From Prevotella sp. (GTDB lineage Bacteria; Bacteroidota; Bacteroidia; Bacteroidales; Bacteroidaceae), in assembly GCA_017474845.1 (NCBI GenBank), contig JAFVGS010000054.1:20771-84770 (forward strand): a DNA stretch of 64,000 nucleotides, given 5' to 3'. This document shows positions 7,787 through 16,837 of this stretch, in pieces; within the stretch, counting starts at the first letter, position 1, and each line of letters starts with the position of its first letter. A program made the position numbers and the translations under genes. A model generated the notes under the pieces. That model ran no database searches. It was not told the DNA's origin and was given only the letters and a program-made list of their open reading frames with translations.

Positions 7787-10252
7787 TTACCTCAGGCTTG
7801 CCAGCAGATTATTGAGGCTGTTCTCATCCTGGATCATCACCTCACGGGGCTTGGAACCCATAGCGGCACCTACGACACCAGCTTTCTCCAACTGGTCCAT
7901 CAGACGGCCAGCACGGTTGTAACCGATAGCAAACTTACGCTGGATGAGCGACGTTGAACCACTCTGGTTGATGACAATCAGACGGGCGGCATCCTCAAAC
8001 AGCGGGTCTAAGTGCTGCATGTCCACATCCTTGTCGCCACCGTCGCCCATATCTGCCTCTGGCGTATCAGGTTCTGGCAGTTCGAAGGCCATATTATAAC
8101 TCTGCTGTTCAGCGATGTATTCGTTGATGCGCTCCACCTCAGGCGTGTCGACAAAGGCACATTGCACACGTATGGGTTCTGCACCACCCAGATAGAGCAT
8201 GTCACCCTTACCGATCAACTGCTGGGCACCCGTGCGGTCGAGGATGGTCTTCGAGTCGATGCCAGCACTCACTTTGAAGGCAATTCGGGCGGGGAAGTTT
8301 GCCTTGATGTTACCGGTGATGATGGTGGTCGTAGGACGCTGTGTAGCAATGACCATGTGGATACCCACGGCACGGGCCAGCTGGGCGATGCGGGCGATAG
8401 GCAGTTCAATCTCCTTGCCGGCGGTCATAATCAGATCTCCAAACTCATCGATGATTACCACAATATAAGGCATATAGCCGTGACCACCGCGAGGTGGAAT
8501 CTTGCGATCGATGAATTTACGGTTGTACTCCTTGATATTTCTGGCACCCACCTCTTTCAGCAGGTCGTAACGGGTATCCATCAGCTTGCAAAGTGAATTC
8601 AGCGTGCGTACTACCTTCGTCACGTCGGTGATGATGGGATCAGCATCGTCGTCGGGCACCTTCGCCAGGAAGTGGTTGATCAGCGGGTTGTAGATCGAGA
8701 ACTCTACCTTCTTCGGGTCCACGAGCACAATCTTCAGCTCTGCGGGGTGCTTCTTATATAATAAAGAGGTGATGATGGCGTTCAGACCGACGGACTTACC
8801 TTGTCCCGTAGCACCGGCTACGAGCAGGTGGGGCGCCTTGGCGAGGTCGAACATGAATACCTCGTTGGTGATCGTCTTACCGACGGCACAGGGCAGTTCC
8901 ATTGTTGATTCCTGGAATTTCTTTGAATTGAGGATTGATTCCATCGACACGATCGAGGGCTTTGCGTTAGGAACCTCGATACCGATGGTACCCTTGCCTG
9001 GGATAGGGGCGATGATACGTATGCCAAGGGCTGAGAGGCTCAGGGCTATATCATCCTCCAGCGAACGGACCTTCGAGATTCGGACACCGGGAGCCAGAGT
9101 GATTTCGTAGAGCGTGATGGTTGGACCCACCGTCGCCTTGATGCTTGAGATCTCTACGCCGAAGGTGCGCAACACTTCCACGATGCGGTTCTTGTTAGCC
9201 GTCTGCTCAGCCATGTCGATATACGGCTTACCGTCGTTATCGTATTTCTTCAGAAGATCGAGGGTGGGATAGTGGTAGTTCTCCAGATCACGTTTAGGAT
9301 CGTAGGGTTCCATGTCTTCCAAGGCTGTAGCTACCGTTTTCTTGTCAGCAGATTCCTCATTATGCATGGCCTCTACGTCAAAGTCTACGTCTTTGTCGAT
9401 TTCTCCGGTTTTACCGGATTCTCCGATGTCATAGACATTGTCAATAACCTCGGCAGAACCGTCATTTTTGAATTTAACCACCTGCTCAACAGGATTATCA
9501 AACACGGTGGGCCCATCGTCTTCATCATCGTCTTTCTCCATCAGGTTTTCGTAGGAGTCGGGCTTCTCGTCTGGATTGTTGTTTGCAACTACAAATTTAA
9601 CCTTATCCAGGAACTTGCTCGGATTCAGTAATTTTCGGACTATCAGGATGGTTTCTGCACTAAGGTATGTCAGGAAGGCGATGGCCGTCAGTCCGAGGAT
9701 GGCCGTCAGTCCTGGAGTACCCACGAGATTGCCGAGGAAGTGACAGACGTACAAGCCGTGGTCTCCTCCGGGACTGTAACAGGTCTCCGAGAACAATGGT
9801 GCCAGTAGCAGCGACATTGCCACCGAAGCCCACACCATGAGGATCATCAGCGAGAAGAACCACTTCCATAGGTTTACCTTGTAGGCTCTGGTCAGGTGCA
9901 CACCCACTAAAAGCAAGAACAGCGGGATGAGAAATGCCGGCAGACCGAAGCACCGCTTGATGAAATACCAGGAGCACCAGGCACCGAAACTGCCGCAGGT
10001 GTTCATGAACTCATGGTTCTGGTTCAGGATTTCACCTTCTCGCGAATCCTCGATCATGCTCTGGTCGGCGGCTCCCGTCGAGAGATACGACACGAACGCC
10101 AGCGACAGGAACACTGCAACAAGTACCACTGCGATGCCAAGGGTGAAATTGATTGTCTCGTTGTGGAATATTTTGTCAAAGCTCAGCACACTCGACAGAC
10201 TGCTGTTACTGCTGCTCTTTTGCGACTTTTTTTCTTTCTTTTTTGGGGCCAT
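7787..10252 (-). CDS. ftsK: DNA translocase FtsK
   Basis: An 821-residue septal DNA pump that clears and resolves chromosomes during division. The start at 10252 (MAPKKKEKK) is chosen over the 31-residue longer frame, which runs across the promoter box at 10280-10287. Four N-terminal membrane segments are followed by an acidic linker (MEKDDDEDDG). The motor follows, with Walker A GATGQGKSVGLN, Walker B VVIIDEFGDLI and the TQRPTT block. The C-terminal gamma winged helix (LIQRKFAIGYNRAGRLMDQLE) reads KOPS-type polar sites. The family and role are secure. Confidence 0.95.
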   Translation of the reverse strand: MAPKKKEKKSQKSSSNSSLSSVLSFDKIFHNETINFTLGIAVVLVAVFLSLAFVSYLSTGAADQSMIEDSREGEILNQNHEFMNTCGSFGAWCSWYFIKRCFGLPAFLIPLFLLLVGVHLTRAYKVNLWKWFFSLMILMVWASVAMSLLLAPLFSETCYSPGGDHGLYVCHFLGNLVGTPGLTAILGLTAIAFLTYLSAETILIVRKLLNPSKFLDKVKFVVANNNPDEKPDSYENLMEKDDDEDDGPTVFDNPVEQVVKFKNDGSAEVIDNVYDIGESGKTGEIDKDVDFDVEAMHNEESADKKTVATALEDMEPYDPKRDLENYHYPTLDLLKKYDNDGKPYIDMAEQTANKNRIVEVLRTFGVEISSIKATVGPTITLYEITLAPGVRISKVRSLEDDIALSLSALGIRIIAPIPGKGTIGIEVPNAKPSIVSMESILNSKKFQESTMELPCAVGKTITNEVFMFDLAKAPHLLVAGATGQGKSVGLNAIITSLLYKKHPAELKIVLVDPKKVEFSIYNPLINHFLAKVPDDDADPIITDVTKVVRTLNSLCKLMDTRYDLLKEVGARNIKEYNRKFIDRKIPPRGGHGYMPYIVVIIDEFGDLIMTAGKEIELPIARIAQLARAVGIHMVIATQRPTTTIITGNIKANFPARIAFKVSAGIDSKTILDRTGAQQLIGKGDMLYLGGAEPIRVQCAFVDTPEVERINEYIAEQQSYNMAFELPEPDTPEADMGDGGDKDVDMQHLDPLFEDAARLIVINQSGSTSLIQRKFAIGYNRAGRLMDQLEKAGVVGAAMGSKPREVMIQDENSLNNLLASLR

Positions 10253-10279
10253 ATCTTGTCTCTTTTCGATATTTTGATG

Positions 10280-10287
10280 CAAAAGTA
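10280..10287 (-). promoter_or_regulatory. -7 box for ftsK
   Basis: TACTTTTG on the minus strand, 27 bases before the ftsK start. It is divergent from the box at 10332-10339. Confidence 0.65.
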
Positions 10288-10331
10288 GTCGAAAAAACTT
10301 AGATTTCATCATAAAATGCTGTTTTTTTTTG

Positions 10332-10339
10332 TAATTTTG
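10332..10339 (+). promoter_or_regulatory. -7 box for the exonuclease-rlmI-tilS unit
   Basis: TAATTTTG, 9 bases before the ATG at 10349, so the leader would be very short. Confidence 0.6.
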
Positions 10340-10348
10340 CACCAAGAA

Positions 10349-11005
10349 ATGAAAAAGTTAATATATAACAAGGTCGATAAGGCCATGATTTCGCTTCTTA
10401 AGCGTGTGGAGTTCTACGGGAAAATCTATGTCGTGACATCTTCAGCCGAAGCGGAACATGTCGTTGACTATCTGTTGTCGCAGCCCATCCTCGGATTCGA
10501 TACAGAGACGCGTCCTGCCTTTGAAAAAGGTAAGCATTACTACTGTTCCTTGCTTCAGGTGTCTACACGCACCGACTGTTTCCTCTTCCGACTGAACTTC
10601 TTAGGTCTCTGTCCTGCCATTGTGCGGCTGTTGGCCGACAAGGAGGTGACTAAAGTGGGACTGGCATGGAACAATGATATGCTCTCCCTCCGACAGCTTG
10701 GCAGCTTCGAACCGGGCCGTTTCATCGATCTCCAGGACATGGTGCGCGAGTTGGGCATCGAGGACCAGAGCTTAGTGAAAATCTATGCCAACCTCTTCGG
10801 CGAGCGCATCAGCAAGGCCGAACGCCTATCCAACTGGGAGCGGCGCGAGTTGACAGAGAGACAGATGGAGTATGCAGCCATTGATGCCTGGGCTTGTGTA
10901 CGTATTTATAATGAAGTGAACCGGCTGCTGACCACCCGTGAGTTCGAGTTGGAGTTCAAGCAGGAAGAAAATAAGAGTCAAAGCAATGAGACAGGTATAT
11001 CTTAA
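10349..11005 (+). CDS. 3'-5' exonuclease domain protein (RNase D-like, DEDD family)
   Basis: A 218-residue DnaQ-fold exonuclease. Exo I is GFDTETRP (metal-binding Asp and Glu), Exo II lies in KVGLAWNNDML, and Exo III is EYAAIDAWACVRIY (Tyr...Asp, DEDDy type). It lacks the HRDC domains of full RNase D and matches the short Bacteroidetes form of unknown substrate (RNA or DNA 3' ends). The start at 10349 follows the promoter; the ATG at 10385 is an alternative. Its 3' end overlaps the methyltransferase start by 20 bases, so the two are translationally linked. Confidence 0.85.
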   Translation: MKKLIYNKVDKAMISLLKRVEFYGKIYVVTSSAEAEHVVDYLLSQPILGFDTETRPAFEKGKHYYCSLLQVSTRTDCFLFRLNFLGLCPAIVRLLADKEVTKVGLAWNNDMLSLRQLGSFEPGRFIDLQDMVRELGIEDQSLVKIYANLFGERISKAERLSNWERRELTERQMEYAAIDAWACVRIYNEVNRLLTTREFELEFKQEENKSQSNETGIS

Positions 11006-12188
11006 ACGAGGCAAGGAGGAGAGTCTGCTCCGCTTCCATCCCTGGGTGTTCTCCGGGGCTATCCAGCATGCCGATGATGGCATCGGTGAGGGCGATGTGG
11101 TGCGTGTGGTCAACAGTCAGGGCGATTTCATCGCCGTCGGACACTATCAGATGGGGTCCATCGCCGTGCGCGTGCTCTCCTTTAACGACGAATCCATCGA
11201 CGAAGTGTTCTGGAGCCGTCGGCTGACATCGGCTCTGCGTGTAAGACAGTCCATCGGGCTGGCAGACAATCCTCAGAACAACACCTATCGTCTCGTTCAT
11301 GGCGAGGGTGACTTGCTGCCGGGACTGGTCATAGACGTCTATGGTCAGACGGCGGTTATGCAGGCCCACAGCGTCGGCATGCACATCAGCCGCGACGCTA
11401 TCGCCCGCCAGCTGGTGAAGGTGATGGACAGCCGTATAGCCCATGTCTATTATAAGAGCGAGACAACCTTGCCGGGTAAGATGCGCACTGATGAAACCGA
11501 ACTTTCCGATGACGGCACGCTGAGCTACTTCATCTACGGCGGCTCTGAAGACAATACTGCGATGGAGAACGGGCTCCTGTTCTATGTCGATTGGCTTCGC
11601 GGACAGAAGACGGGCTTCTTCGTCGATCAGCGCGATAACCGCCTGCTGCTTGAGCGTTTTTCCAAAGGAAAGCGGGTACTAAACATGTTCTGTTACACCG
11701 GTGGATTCTCGTTTTATGCCATGCGGGGCGGGGCAGAGCTTGTCCATTCCGTCGATAGTAGCGCAAAGGCTATTGAACTCACCAACCGCAATGTAGAACT
11801 GAACTTCCCCGGCGACAAGCGTCATCAGGCCTTCTGTGAGGATGCTTTCCGATACCTCGAACAGGCTGGCAGCCAGTACGACCTGATTATTCTCGACCCG
11901 CCAGCCTTCGCTAAGCACCGCGGTGCGTTGCACAATGCCCTGAAAGGCTATACCCGCCTGAACCTCAAGGCATTCCAGAAAATCCAGCCCGGTGGAATCC
12001 TCTTCACGTTCAGCTGTTCACAGGTGGTCACGAAAGACCATTTCCGCAATGCGGTCTTCACGGCTGCGGCTCAGGCAGGCCGACAGGTTCGCATCCTCCA
12101 TCAGCTGCATCAGCCTGCTGATCATCCGATCAACATCTACCATCCCGAAGGCGAATACCTTAAAGGCCTGGTGCTCTATGTGGAATAG
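10986..12188 (+). CDS. Class I SAM-dependent rRNA methyltransferase (RlmI/RlmK-like)
   Basis: A 400-residue 23S rRNA cytosine-C5 methyltransferase type. The N-terminal PUA domain (HPWVFSGAI through GDFIAVGHY) is followed by an EEHEE-like linker and a Rossmann domain. SAM motif I is VLNMFCYTGGFSFYA, and the catalytic LDPPAFAKHR and TFSCSQ blocks are both seen. In E. coli RlmI modifies C1962; the exact site here is inferred. The start at 10986 matches the PUA domain edge. The gene overlaps both neighbours (20 bases upstream, 11 downstream), so it sits in a compact translation-related operon. Confidence 0.88.
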   Translation: MRQVYLKRGKEESLLRFHPWVFSGAIQHADDGIGEGDVVRVVNSQGDFIAVGHYQMGSIAVRVLSFNDESIDEVFWSRRLTSALRVRQSIGLADNPQNNTYRLVHGEGDLLPGLVIDVYGQTAVMQAHSVGMHISRDAIARQLVKVMDSRIAHVYYKSETTLPGKMRTDETELSDDGTLSYFIYGGSEDNTAMENGLLFYVDWLRGQKTGFFVDQRDNRLLLERFSKGKRVLNMFCYTGGFSFYAMRGGAELVHSVDSSAKAIELTNRNVELNFPGDKRHQAFCEDAFRYLEQAGSQYDLIILDPPAFAKHRGALHNALKGYTRLNLKAFQKIQPGGILFTFSCSQVVTKDHFRNAVFTAAAQAGRQVRILHQLHQPADHPINIYHPEGEYLKGLVLYVE

Positions 12189-13554
12189 GGTAGAGACGTA
12201 CATCAGAAAAGAGGGGTTGCTATCCCGCGAAGGCCTGCATCTCGTAGCCCTCAGCGGTGGTGCCGACAGCGTCGCCTTGCTGCGCATTCTGCTGGATATG
12301 GGCTATCGTGTTGAGGCTGCCCACTGCAACTTCCACCTGCGTGGCGAGGAGAGCAACCGAGATGAGCAATTTGTTAAAAATCTCTGCCTAAATCACGATA
12401 TTCCGATTCACTTAATCCACTTTGATACAACCGAATACGCCTCATTGCATCAAGTAAGCATTGAGATGGCGGCACGCGAACTCCGTTACCGCTATTTTGA
12501 CCAGTTACGCCAGGACATTGGAGCCGAGACCGTCTGTGTGGCCCATCATAGTGATGACGCTGTGGAGACCTTTCTGATGAATCTCCTCCGAGGCTCGGGC
12601 ATCCACGGCCTGACGGGCATCCGTCCACGCAACGGCTACATTATCCGTCCTCTGCTCTGTGTCAGCCGTCAGGACATCCTCCAATACCTTGATAGCATCG
12701 GACAAATCTACGTCACCGACTCTACCAACCTCGTCGATGACGTCCTCCGCAACAAGATCCGTCTCCGTCTGATCCCTATGCTTGATGAAATGAGTCCTGG
12801 GGCTTCCGATAATATCGCCCGCACCGCCACATACCTCTCCGAAGCCGAAAAGGTTTATAACGCCTTTTGTAGCACTTGGTGTCGCACACGGGGACTGTCC
12901 CCTCTGTGCGCAGTTCACGAAGCACAGGGGGACAGTCCCCTGCGTGCGACGGAAGGGAACGTATCGCCGCTTTCCTTGCCTATTTCAGATCTCAAAGACT
13001 TTCCTTCCCCTCTCTGCCTCCTTTATGAATGGCTGTTACCCTTGGGCTTCAACCGTACTCAGATTGAACAGCTGCTTGTAAGCCTCGATGGCAGTTCGGG
13101 CAGTAAGGAGTTCACTTCCCCCACGCATACCCTCGTCATCGACCGCGACCGCCTTGTCGTCGAGGCCGTTTCCGAACCCATGCACCCTGTATCCATTCCT
13201 GAGACCGGTAACTATCGTACGTCTGACGGATGTCTTCTAAAAGTAGAATCATCATCAGATGTAATCGTCTCAAAAACACCTGATTGTGCTACGGTAGATC
13301 TATCAAAGGTTCAATTCCCGTTAACCCTTCGTCCTGTCCGCGAAGGAGACGCGTTCTGTCCTTTCGGCATGACGGGGCATCGTCTTGTCAGCGATTACCT
13401 CACCGACCTTAAGCTATCCGTTCTTGAAAAGCGCCGACAACTCGTCATTACTGATGCTACAGGTACCATCCTTTGGCTCGTCGGGCACCGCACAGACAAC
13501 CGTTTTCGTGTCACCAACGACACCAATAACATTCTCCGTCTGACACTTATTTAA
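12178..13554 (+). CDS. tilS: tRNA(Ile)-lysidine synthase
   Basis: Converts C34 of tRNA-Ile(CAU) to lysidine so that it reads AUA; an essential enzyme. The PP-loop is LSGGADSVAL near residue 25, followed by AHCNFHLRG and AHHSDDAVETFLMNLLRGSG. The C-terminal TilS domain (LTLRPVREGDAFCPFGM) is present. ATG 12178 overlaps the end of the methyltransferase gene. Oddity: a 70-base palindromic repeat (12881-12950) lies inside the reading frame, in the linker after the N-terminal domain. It adds about 23 residues (WCRTRGLSPLCAVHEAQG and on) without a stop or frameshift. The enzyme is probably still active because both conserved domains are intact. Confidence 0.93.
   Translation: MWNRVETYIRKEGLLSREGLHLVALSGGADSVALLRILLDMGYRVEAAHCNFHLRGEESNRDEQFVKNLCLNHDIPIHLIHFDTTEYASLHQVSIEMAARELRYRYFDQLRQDIGAETVCVAHHSDDAVETFLMNLLRGSGIHGLTGIRPRNGYIIRPLLCVSRQDILQYLDSIGQIYVTDSTNLVDDVLRNKIRLRLIPMLDEMSPGASDNIARTATYLSEAEKVYNAFCSTWCRTRGLSPLCAVHEAQGDSPLRATEGNVSPLSLPISDLKDFPSPLCLLYEWLLPLGFNRTQIEQLLVSLDGSSGSKEFTSPTHTLVIDRDRLVVEAVSEPMHPVSIPETGNYRTSDGCLLKVESSSDVIVSKTPDCATVDLSKVQFPLTLRPVREGDAFCPFGMTGHRLVSDYLTDLKLSVLEKRRQLVITDATGTILWLVGHRTDNRFRVTNDTNNILRLTLI
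12881..12950. repeat. Palindromic mini-repeat (GGGGACTGTCCCC type) within tilS
   Basis: Two arms of about 29 bases (12881-12909 and 12922-12950) are near-perfect reverse complements around a 12-base loop. Each arm contains the self-complementary core GGGGACTGTCCCC or GGGGACAGTCCCC, and the outer ends are GTCGCAC and GTGCGAC. This looks like a REP or MITE-type unit inserted in a gene. Confidence 0.85.
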
Positions 13555-13570
13555 GTTGCTTTTGTGACAC

Positions 13571-14272
13571 TCAAGGAAAATACTTTATAGCCGTTTCTAT
13601 CAAGCGGCGGTCGGCCATGAAGGATGTATAGGCTGTCTTCACGAGATCCCAGTTCCTGGTAAGGAGTGCAACGCCGATGCATTTCTTGATAGTTGGCCAG
13701 AAGGCTTTACGGTTGGTTCGCAGATAGTCACTGACGATATCCTCGTCGCTGACGCCGTAAGACTTCAGCAGGGCCATGCTTACGATGCCAGTCCTATCCT
13801 TGCCCGCCGTACAATGGAAGAGCGTGCATTTGCCCATCTCCGCGTTCTTCCTCAGTATATCGACGGCTTTATTCAGCTGACTGCGACTGTATGCCTCCGT
13901 GACTGTATCCTTATAGAGCGCGTTGAAGTCGGGCACCATCTCCTTCAGTTTCTCGGGATTTTTGCGCAGGTTACGGATAATAGTCATCGCGTCAGATCCT
14001 ATCTCGTGGGTAATGCCGAGGGTAGCATCCTTGAGGATCGGGATCTGCAGGAATTCCACGCCTGGTGGGATAGGGTCGGGGTATTCGGCTGATTCGATAG
14101 GCGTACGAAGGTCTATTACGCAGGCGATGCGGTGCTTCCTGCATAGCCTCGCACACTCGTCTTTCGTGAGGATGCTGAGTTTACCGCTACGCAGATAGAG
14201 CCCTTTGGGGATGACACCTCCTGCAAAAGACTCTCCTCCAAGGTCGCGCAGGTTCAGTTCAAGTCGTTTCAT
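13571..14272 (-). CDS. Tyrosine-protein phosphatase (Tyr_phosphatase3-like)
   Basis: A 233-residue cytosolic phosphatase of the dual-specificity-like bacterial group. The active-site loop is HCTAGKDRTG (Cx5R), preceded by the conserved N-terminal NLRDLGG and an Asp-containing IDLRT block. The substrate could be phosphotyrosine or a phosphoinositide; the sequence does not decide. The ATG overlaps the clpA stop by four bases (ATGA), so it is cotranslated as the last gene of the aat-clpS-clpA unit. That position is suggestive but does not prove a link with proteolysis. Confidence 0.83.
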   Translation of the reverse strand: MKRLELNLRDLGGESFAGGVIPKGLYLRSGKLSILTKDECARLCRKHRIACVIDLRTPIESAEYPDPIPPGVEFLQIPILKDATLGITHEIGSDAMTIIRNLRKNPEKLKEMVPDFNALYKDTVTEAYSRSQLNKAVDILRKNAEMGKCTLFHCTAGKDRTGIVSMALLKSYGVSDEDIVSDYLRTNRKAFWPTIKKCIGVALLTRNWDLVKTAYTSFMADRRLIETAIKYFP

Positions 14273-16488
14273 GATCCAATGGTCAGTTTCTCACCGTCGA
14301 TTCCTACCTTGACCTCGCCGCCCTGTTTCAGACTGCCGAAAAGTATCTCCCGCATCAGCAGGGGTTTCAGCCGCTGGGCGATGACACGATCCATCTCGCG
14401 GGCGCCGTACTCACGAGTGAAGCCCTCCTTCAGCAGCTGTGCGAAGGCCTCGTCTGTGAGGTTCATCGTCACCTGCTTGGCGGTCAGCTTCTCCTGCAGT
14501 TCTCCGAGTTTCTTGCGCAGGATCAGCGTCGCCATCTGTTCGTCCATATCGTTGAACACTACCGTGCCGCTGAGGCGGTTGATGAATTCTGGCTTGAACG
14601 TCTTCTTCACCTGTTTCAGCATCGCTTCGCCACGCGACACCTTGCCCGTGAATCCGATGTTAGCCTGTGCTGCGAACTGCGCTCCGGCGTTGGAGGTCAT
14701 GATGAGGATCACGTTGCGGAAGTCGGCCTTGCGGCCCTTGTTGTCCGTCAGTCGTGCATAGTCCATCACCTGCAGAAGGATGTTGTAGATGTCCTGATGG
14801 GCCTTCTCTATCTCGTCGAGCAGTAGCACGCAATTGGGTGTCTTTCGGATAGCGTCCGTCAGCAGGCCACCGTCTTCATAGCCCACATAGCCCGCCGGCG
14901 AACCGATCAGCTTCGCTACTGTGTGCTTCTCGGTGTACTCGCTCATATCGAAGCGCTGCAGGGTGATGCCCAACTCCTTCGCCAGCACTCGTGCCACCTC
15001 CGTCTTGCCGACGCCAGTAGGCCCTACGAACAGCAGTGAGGCTAACGGTTTGTTGTCATCAAGCAGACCAGCCTTCGACAGCTGTACCGCCTCTACCACC
15101 TGTTGGATGGCATCTTCCTGACCGTAGATTTTCGCGAGCAGTCTCGGTGCCAGCGTTTCTAATTGGCTGTTGTCCTCGTCTTCCTTCATCGCCAGCGCAT
15201 CCACCTTGCACGTCTTTGCCAGAACCTCGGCGATTTCTGCTTTTGAAACTATATGTACATTATGCATTGTGCATTGTGCATTGGCTGCTGCTCCGGCCTC
15301 GTCGATGAGATCTATCGCCTTGTCTGGCAGGAAACGGTCGTTCACGAACTTATAGCTTGCATCCACCGCGTAGTCGAGGGCAGGCTCTTCGTAGGTCACC
15401 CCGTGGAACTGCTCATACTGCTCCCTCAGCTGTCTCACGATATGCTTCGTCTCCTCAGGCGTCGGCTCAGGGATGTCTATCTGTTGGAAACGCCTCACTA
15501 GTCCCTTAGAGCGCGAGAAATGACGGTTGTATTCCTCATAGGTGGTCGAGCCGATGAACCGGATGTTGCCCGACTCCAGGTACGGTTTCAGCATGTTCGA
15601 TGCGTCCATCGATCCCTCGCCCGTCGCTCCGGCACCCACCAGTGTGTGTATCTCGTCGATGTAGACGATGTTCTTATGGCTTTCCTCCTGTATGCCGTCC
15701 ATGATCTGCTTGATGCGGTTCTCGAAGTCGCCGCGATACTGCGTGCCAGCCAGCAGCGTGCCGATGTCGAGCTGGTAGATGCGGCTGCCCTTCAGGCGCT
15801 CGGGCACTTGTCCTTCCTGAATCATCCTCGCCAGTCCCCACACGAGGGCGGTCTTGCCCACGCCGGGCTCACCCACGTGCAGCGGATTGTTCTTGTCGCG
15901 TCGGCAGAGCACCTGGATAGTTCGTTCCAGTTCCTGTTCACGGCCTATCAGCGGGTTGTGCTGCTGGTAGAGGTCGTTCATGCAGGTCACCAGCCGTCGC
16001 CAGGCTGATTCGTGCTGTCCTTCGCCCGTGTCTTCTTCAAGATGGTCGTCAAACTCATAGAAGCCGATTAACTGACTCATAAAGTCACTTTCCCTATCGC
16101 CCAAAGCCTCTTTCAGCAGATAGCATGCCCATGACTCCTTCAGGCTTAGGATGCCCATCACGAGGTGAGGCAGGTCGAGTGCCTTTGCGCTGCTGTTCAC
16201 AACCTGCTGGCAAGCAAACTCGATGACTTGTCCCATCTGTACCGATGCCTCAGGTTCGTACTCTTTGTCTTCAGGTATCGTCTCGACGTCCTCCAGCTTC
16301 TCCTCGAGCCGCTCCACGAAATTATCTATCGGATAGAATATATTGAGCGCCCTGTTGAAGTTGAACTCGTCTGTCAGTACGAACAACAAGTGTTCGGGCA
16401 TCACGAACACGTGTCTGTACTCCTTACAGCACGCCATCGTTTCTTGCAGCGCCTTTGCCGCCCGGTCTGTCTGTTTTATCTCAGCCAT
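14269..16488 (-). CDS. clpA: ATP-dependent Clp protease ATPase ClpA
   Basis: A 739-residue AAA+ unfoldase that feeds substrates to ClpP. It has an N-domain (residues ~1-150). D1 has Walker [13 protein letters not shown] and Walker [14 protein letters not shown]2 has Walker [15 protein letters not shown], Walker [11 protein letters not shown] and sensor MTSNAGAQ. The start at 16488 (MAEIKQTDR) is preferred; the longer frame reads through a word array. A short in-frame insert ([15 protein letters not shown]) between D1 and D2 comes from an ATGCACA word array. It pairs with clpS 37 bases upstream. clpP is not in the window. Confidence 0.92.
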   Translation of the reverse strand: MAEIKQTDRAAKALQETMACCKEYRHVFVMPEHLLFVLTDEFNFNRALNIFYPIDNFVERLEEKLEDVETIPEDKEYEPEASVQMGQVIEFACQQVVNSSAKALDLPHLVMGILSLKESWACYLLKEALGDRESDFMSQLIGFYEFDDHLEEDTGEGQHESAWRRLVTCMNDLYQQHNPLIGREQELERTIQVLCRRDKNNPLHVGEPGVGKTALVWGLARMIQEGQVPERLKGSRIYQLDIGTLLAGTQYRGDFENRIKQIMDGIQEESHKNIVYIDEIHTLVGAGATGEGSMDASNMLKPYLESGNIRFIGSTTYEEYNRHFSRSKGLVRRFQQIDIPEPTPEETKHIVRQLREQYEQFHGVTYEEPALDYAVDASYKFVNDRFLPDKAIDLIDEAGAAANAQCTMHNVHIVSKAEIAEVLAKTCKVDALAMKEDEDNSQLETLAPRLLAKIYGQEDAIQQVVEAVQLSKAGLLDDNKPLASLLFVGPTGVGKTEVARVLAKELGITLQRFDMSEYTEKHTVAKLIGSPAGYVGYEDGGLLTDAIRKTPNCVLLLDEIEKAHQDIYNILLQVMDYARLTDNKGRKADFRNVILIMTSNAGAQFAAQANIGFTGKVSRGEAMLKQVKKTFKPEFINRLSGTVVFNDMDEQMATLILRKKLGELQEKLTAKQVTMNLTDEAFAQLLKEGFTREYGAREMDRVIAQRLKPLLMREILFGSLKQGGEVKVGIDGEKLTIGS
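15251..15283. repeat. ATGCACA word array inside clpA
   Basis: Four variants of a seven-base word (TGTACAT, TATGCAT, TGTGCAT, TGTGCAT on the plus strand) fall in the linker between the two AAA+ modules and encode QCTMHNVH in frame. Confidence 0.75.
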
Positions 16489-16497
16489 TTCTTTTCT

Positions 16498-16522
16498 TTT
16501 AACTCTGTGTAATCTGTGGCTC
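16498..16522. repeat. TAATCTGTGGCT word copy between clpS and clpA
   Basis: CTCTGTGTAATCTGTGGCT, the same word family as at 628-657 and 7736-7786, fills most of the 37-base spacer. Confidence 0.65.
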
Positions 16523-16525
16523 TTT

Positions 16526-16834
16526 TCACTCTTTTTCCGGCTCAACGGTCAGTCTCAGCGGGAATCCTGCCTCGCGGGCCATACCCGTCGCCTTCCTCAC
16601 CTTTGATACTGCCACATCGTAACTGTAGATACCCACTACCGCCTTGTCCGAGTGGTGCACCTGCAGCATCAGCTTCTCAGCCTCTGCCTCGCTCTTCAGA
16701 AACACCTGTACCAGTATCTTCACCACGAACTCCATCGTCGTGAAGTCGTCGTTGTAGATGGTCACCTTATAGCGTCTCGGCTCCTTGAGGTCTGTCCATT
16801 GCCGTTCCCGCGTTGCTGATTGTTCCTTTGCCAT
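16526..16834 (-). CDS. clpS: ATP-dependent Clp protease adaptor ClpS
   Basis: A 102-residue adaptor that binds N-degron substrates and delivers them to ClpA. The core is clear: YNDDFTTMEFVVKIL (hydrophobic-pocket helix), then QVHHSDKAVVGIYSYDVAVSKV. The end of the protein carries the EAGFPLRLTVEPE strand typical of the family. It begins 3 bases after aat ends. Together with Aat, which makes N-degrons, and ClpA, which degrades them, the operon encodes a bacterial N-end rule pathway. Confidence 0.95.
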   Translation of the reverse strand: MAKEQSATRERQWTDLKEPRRYKVTIYNDDFTTMEFVVKILVQVFLKSEAEAEKLMLQVHHSDKAVVGIYSYDVAVSKVRKATGMAREAGFPLRLTVEPEKE

Positions 16835-16837
16835 AGT

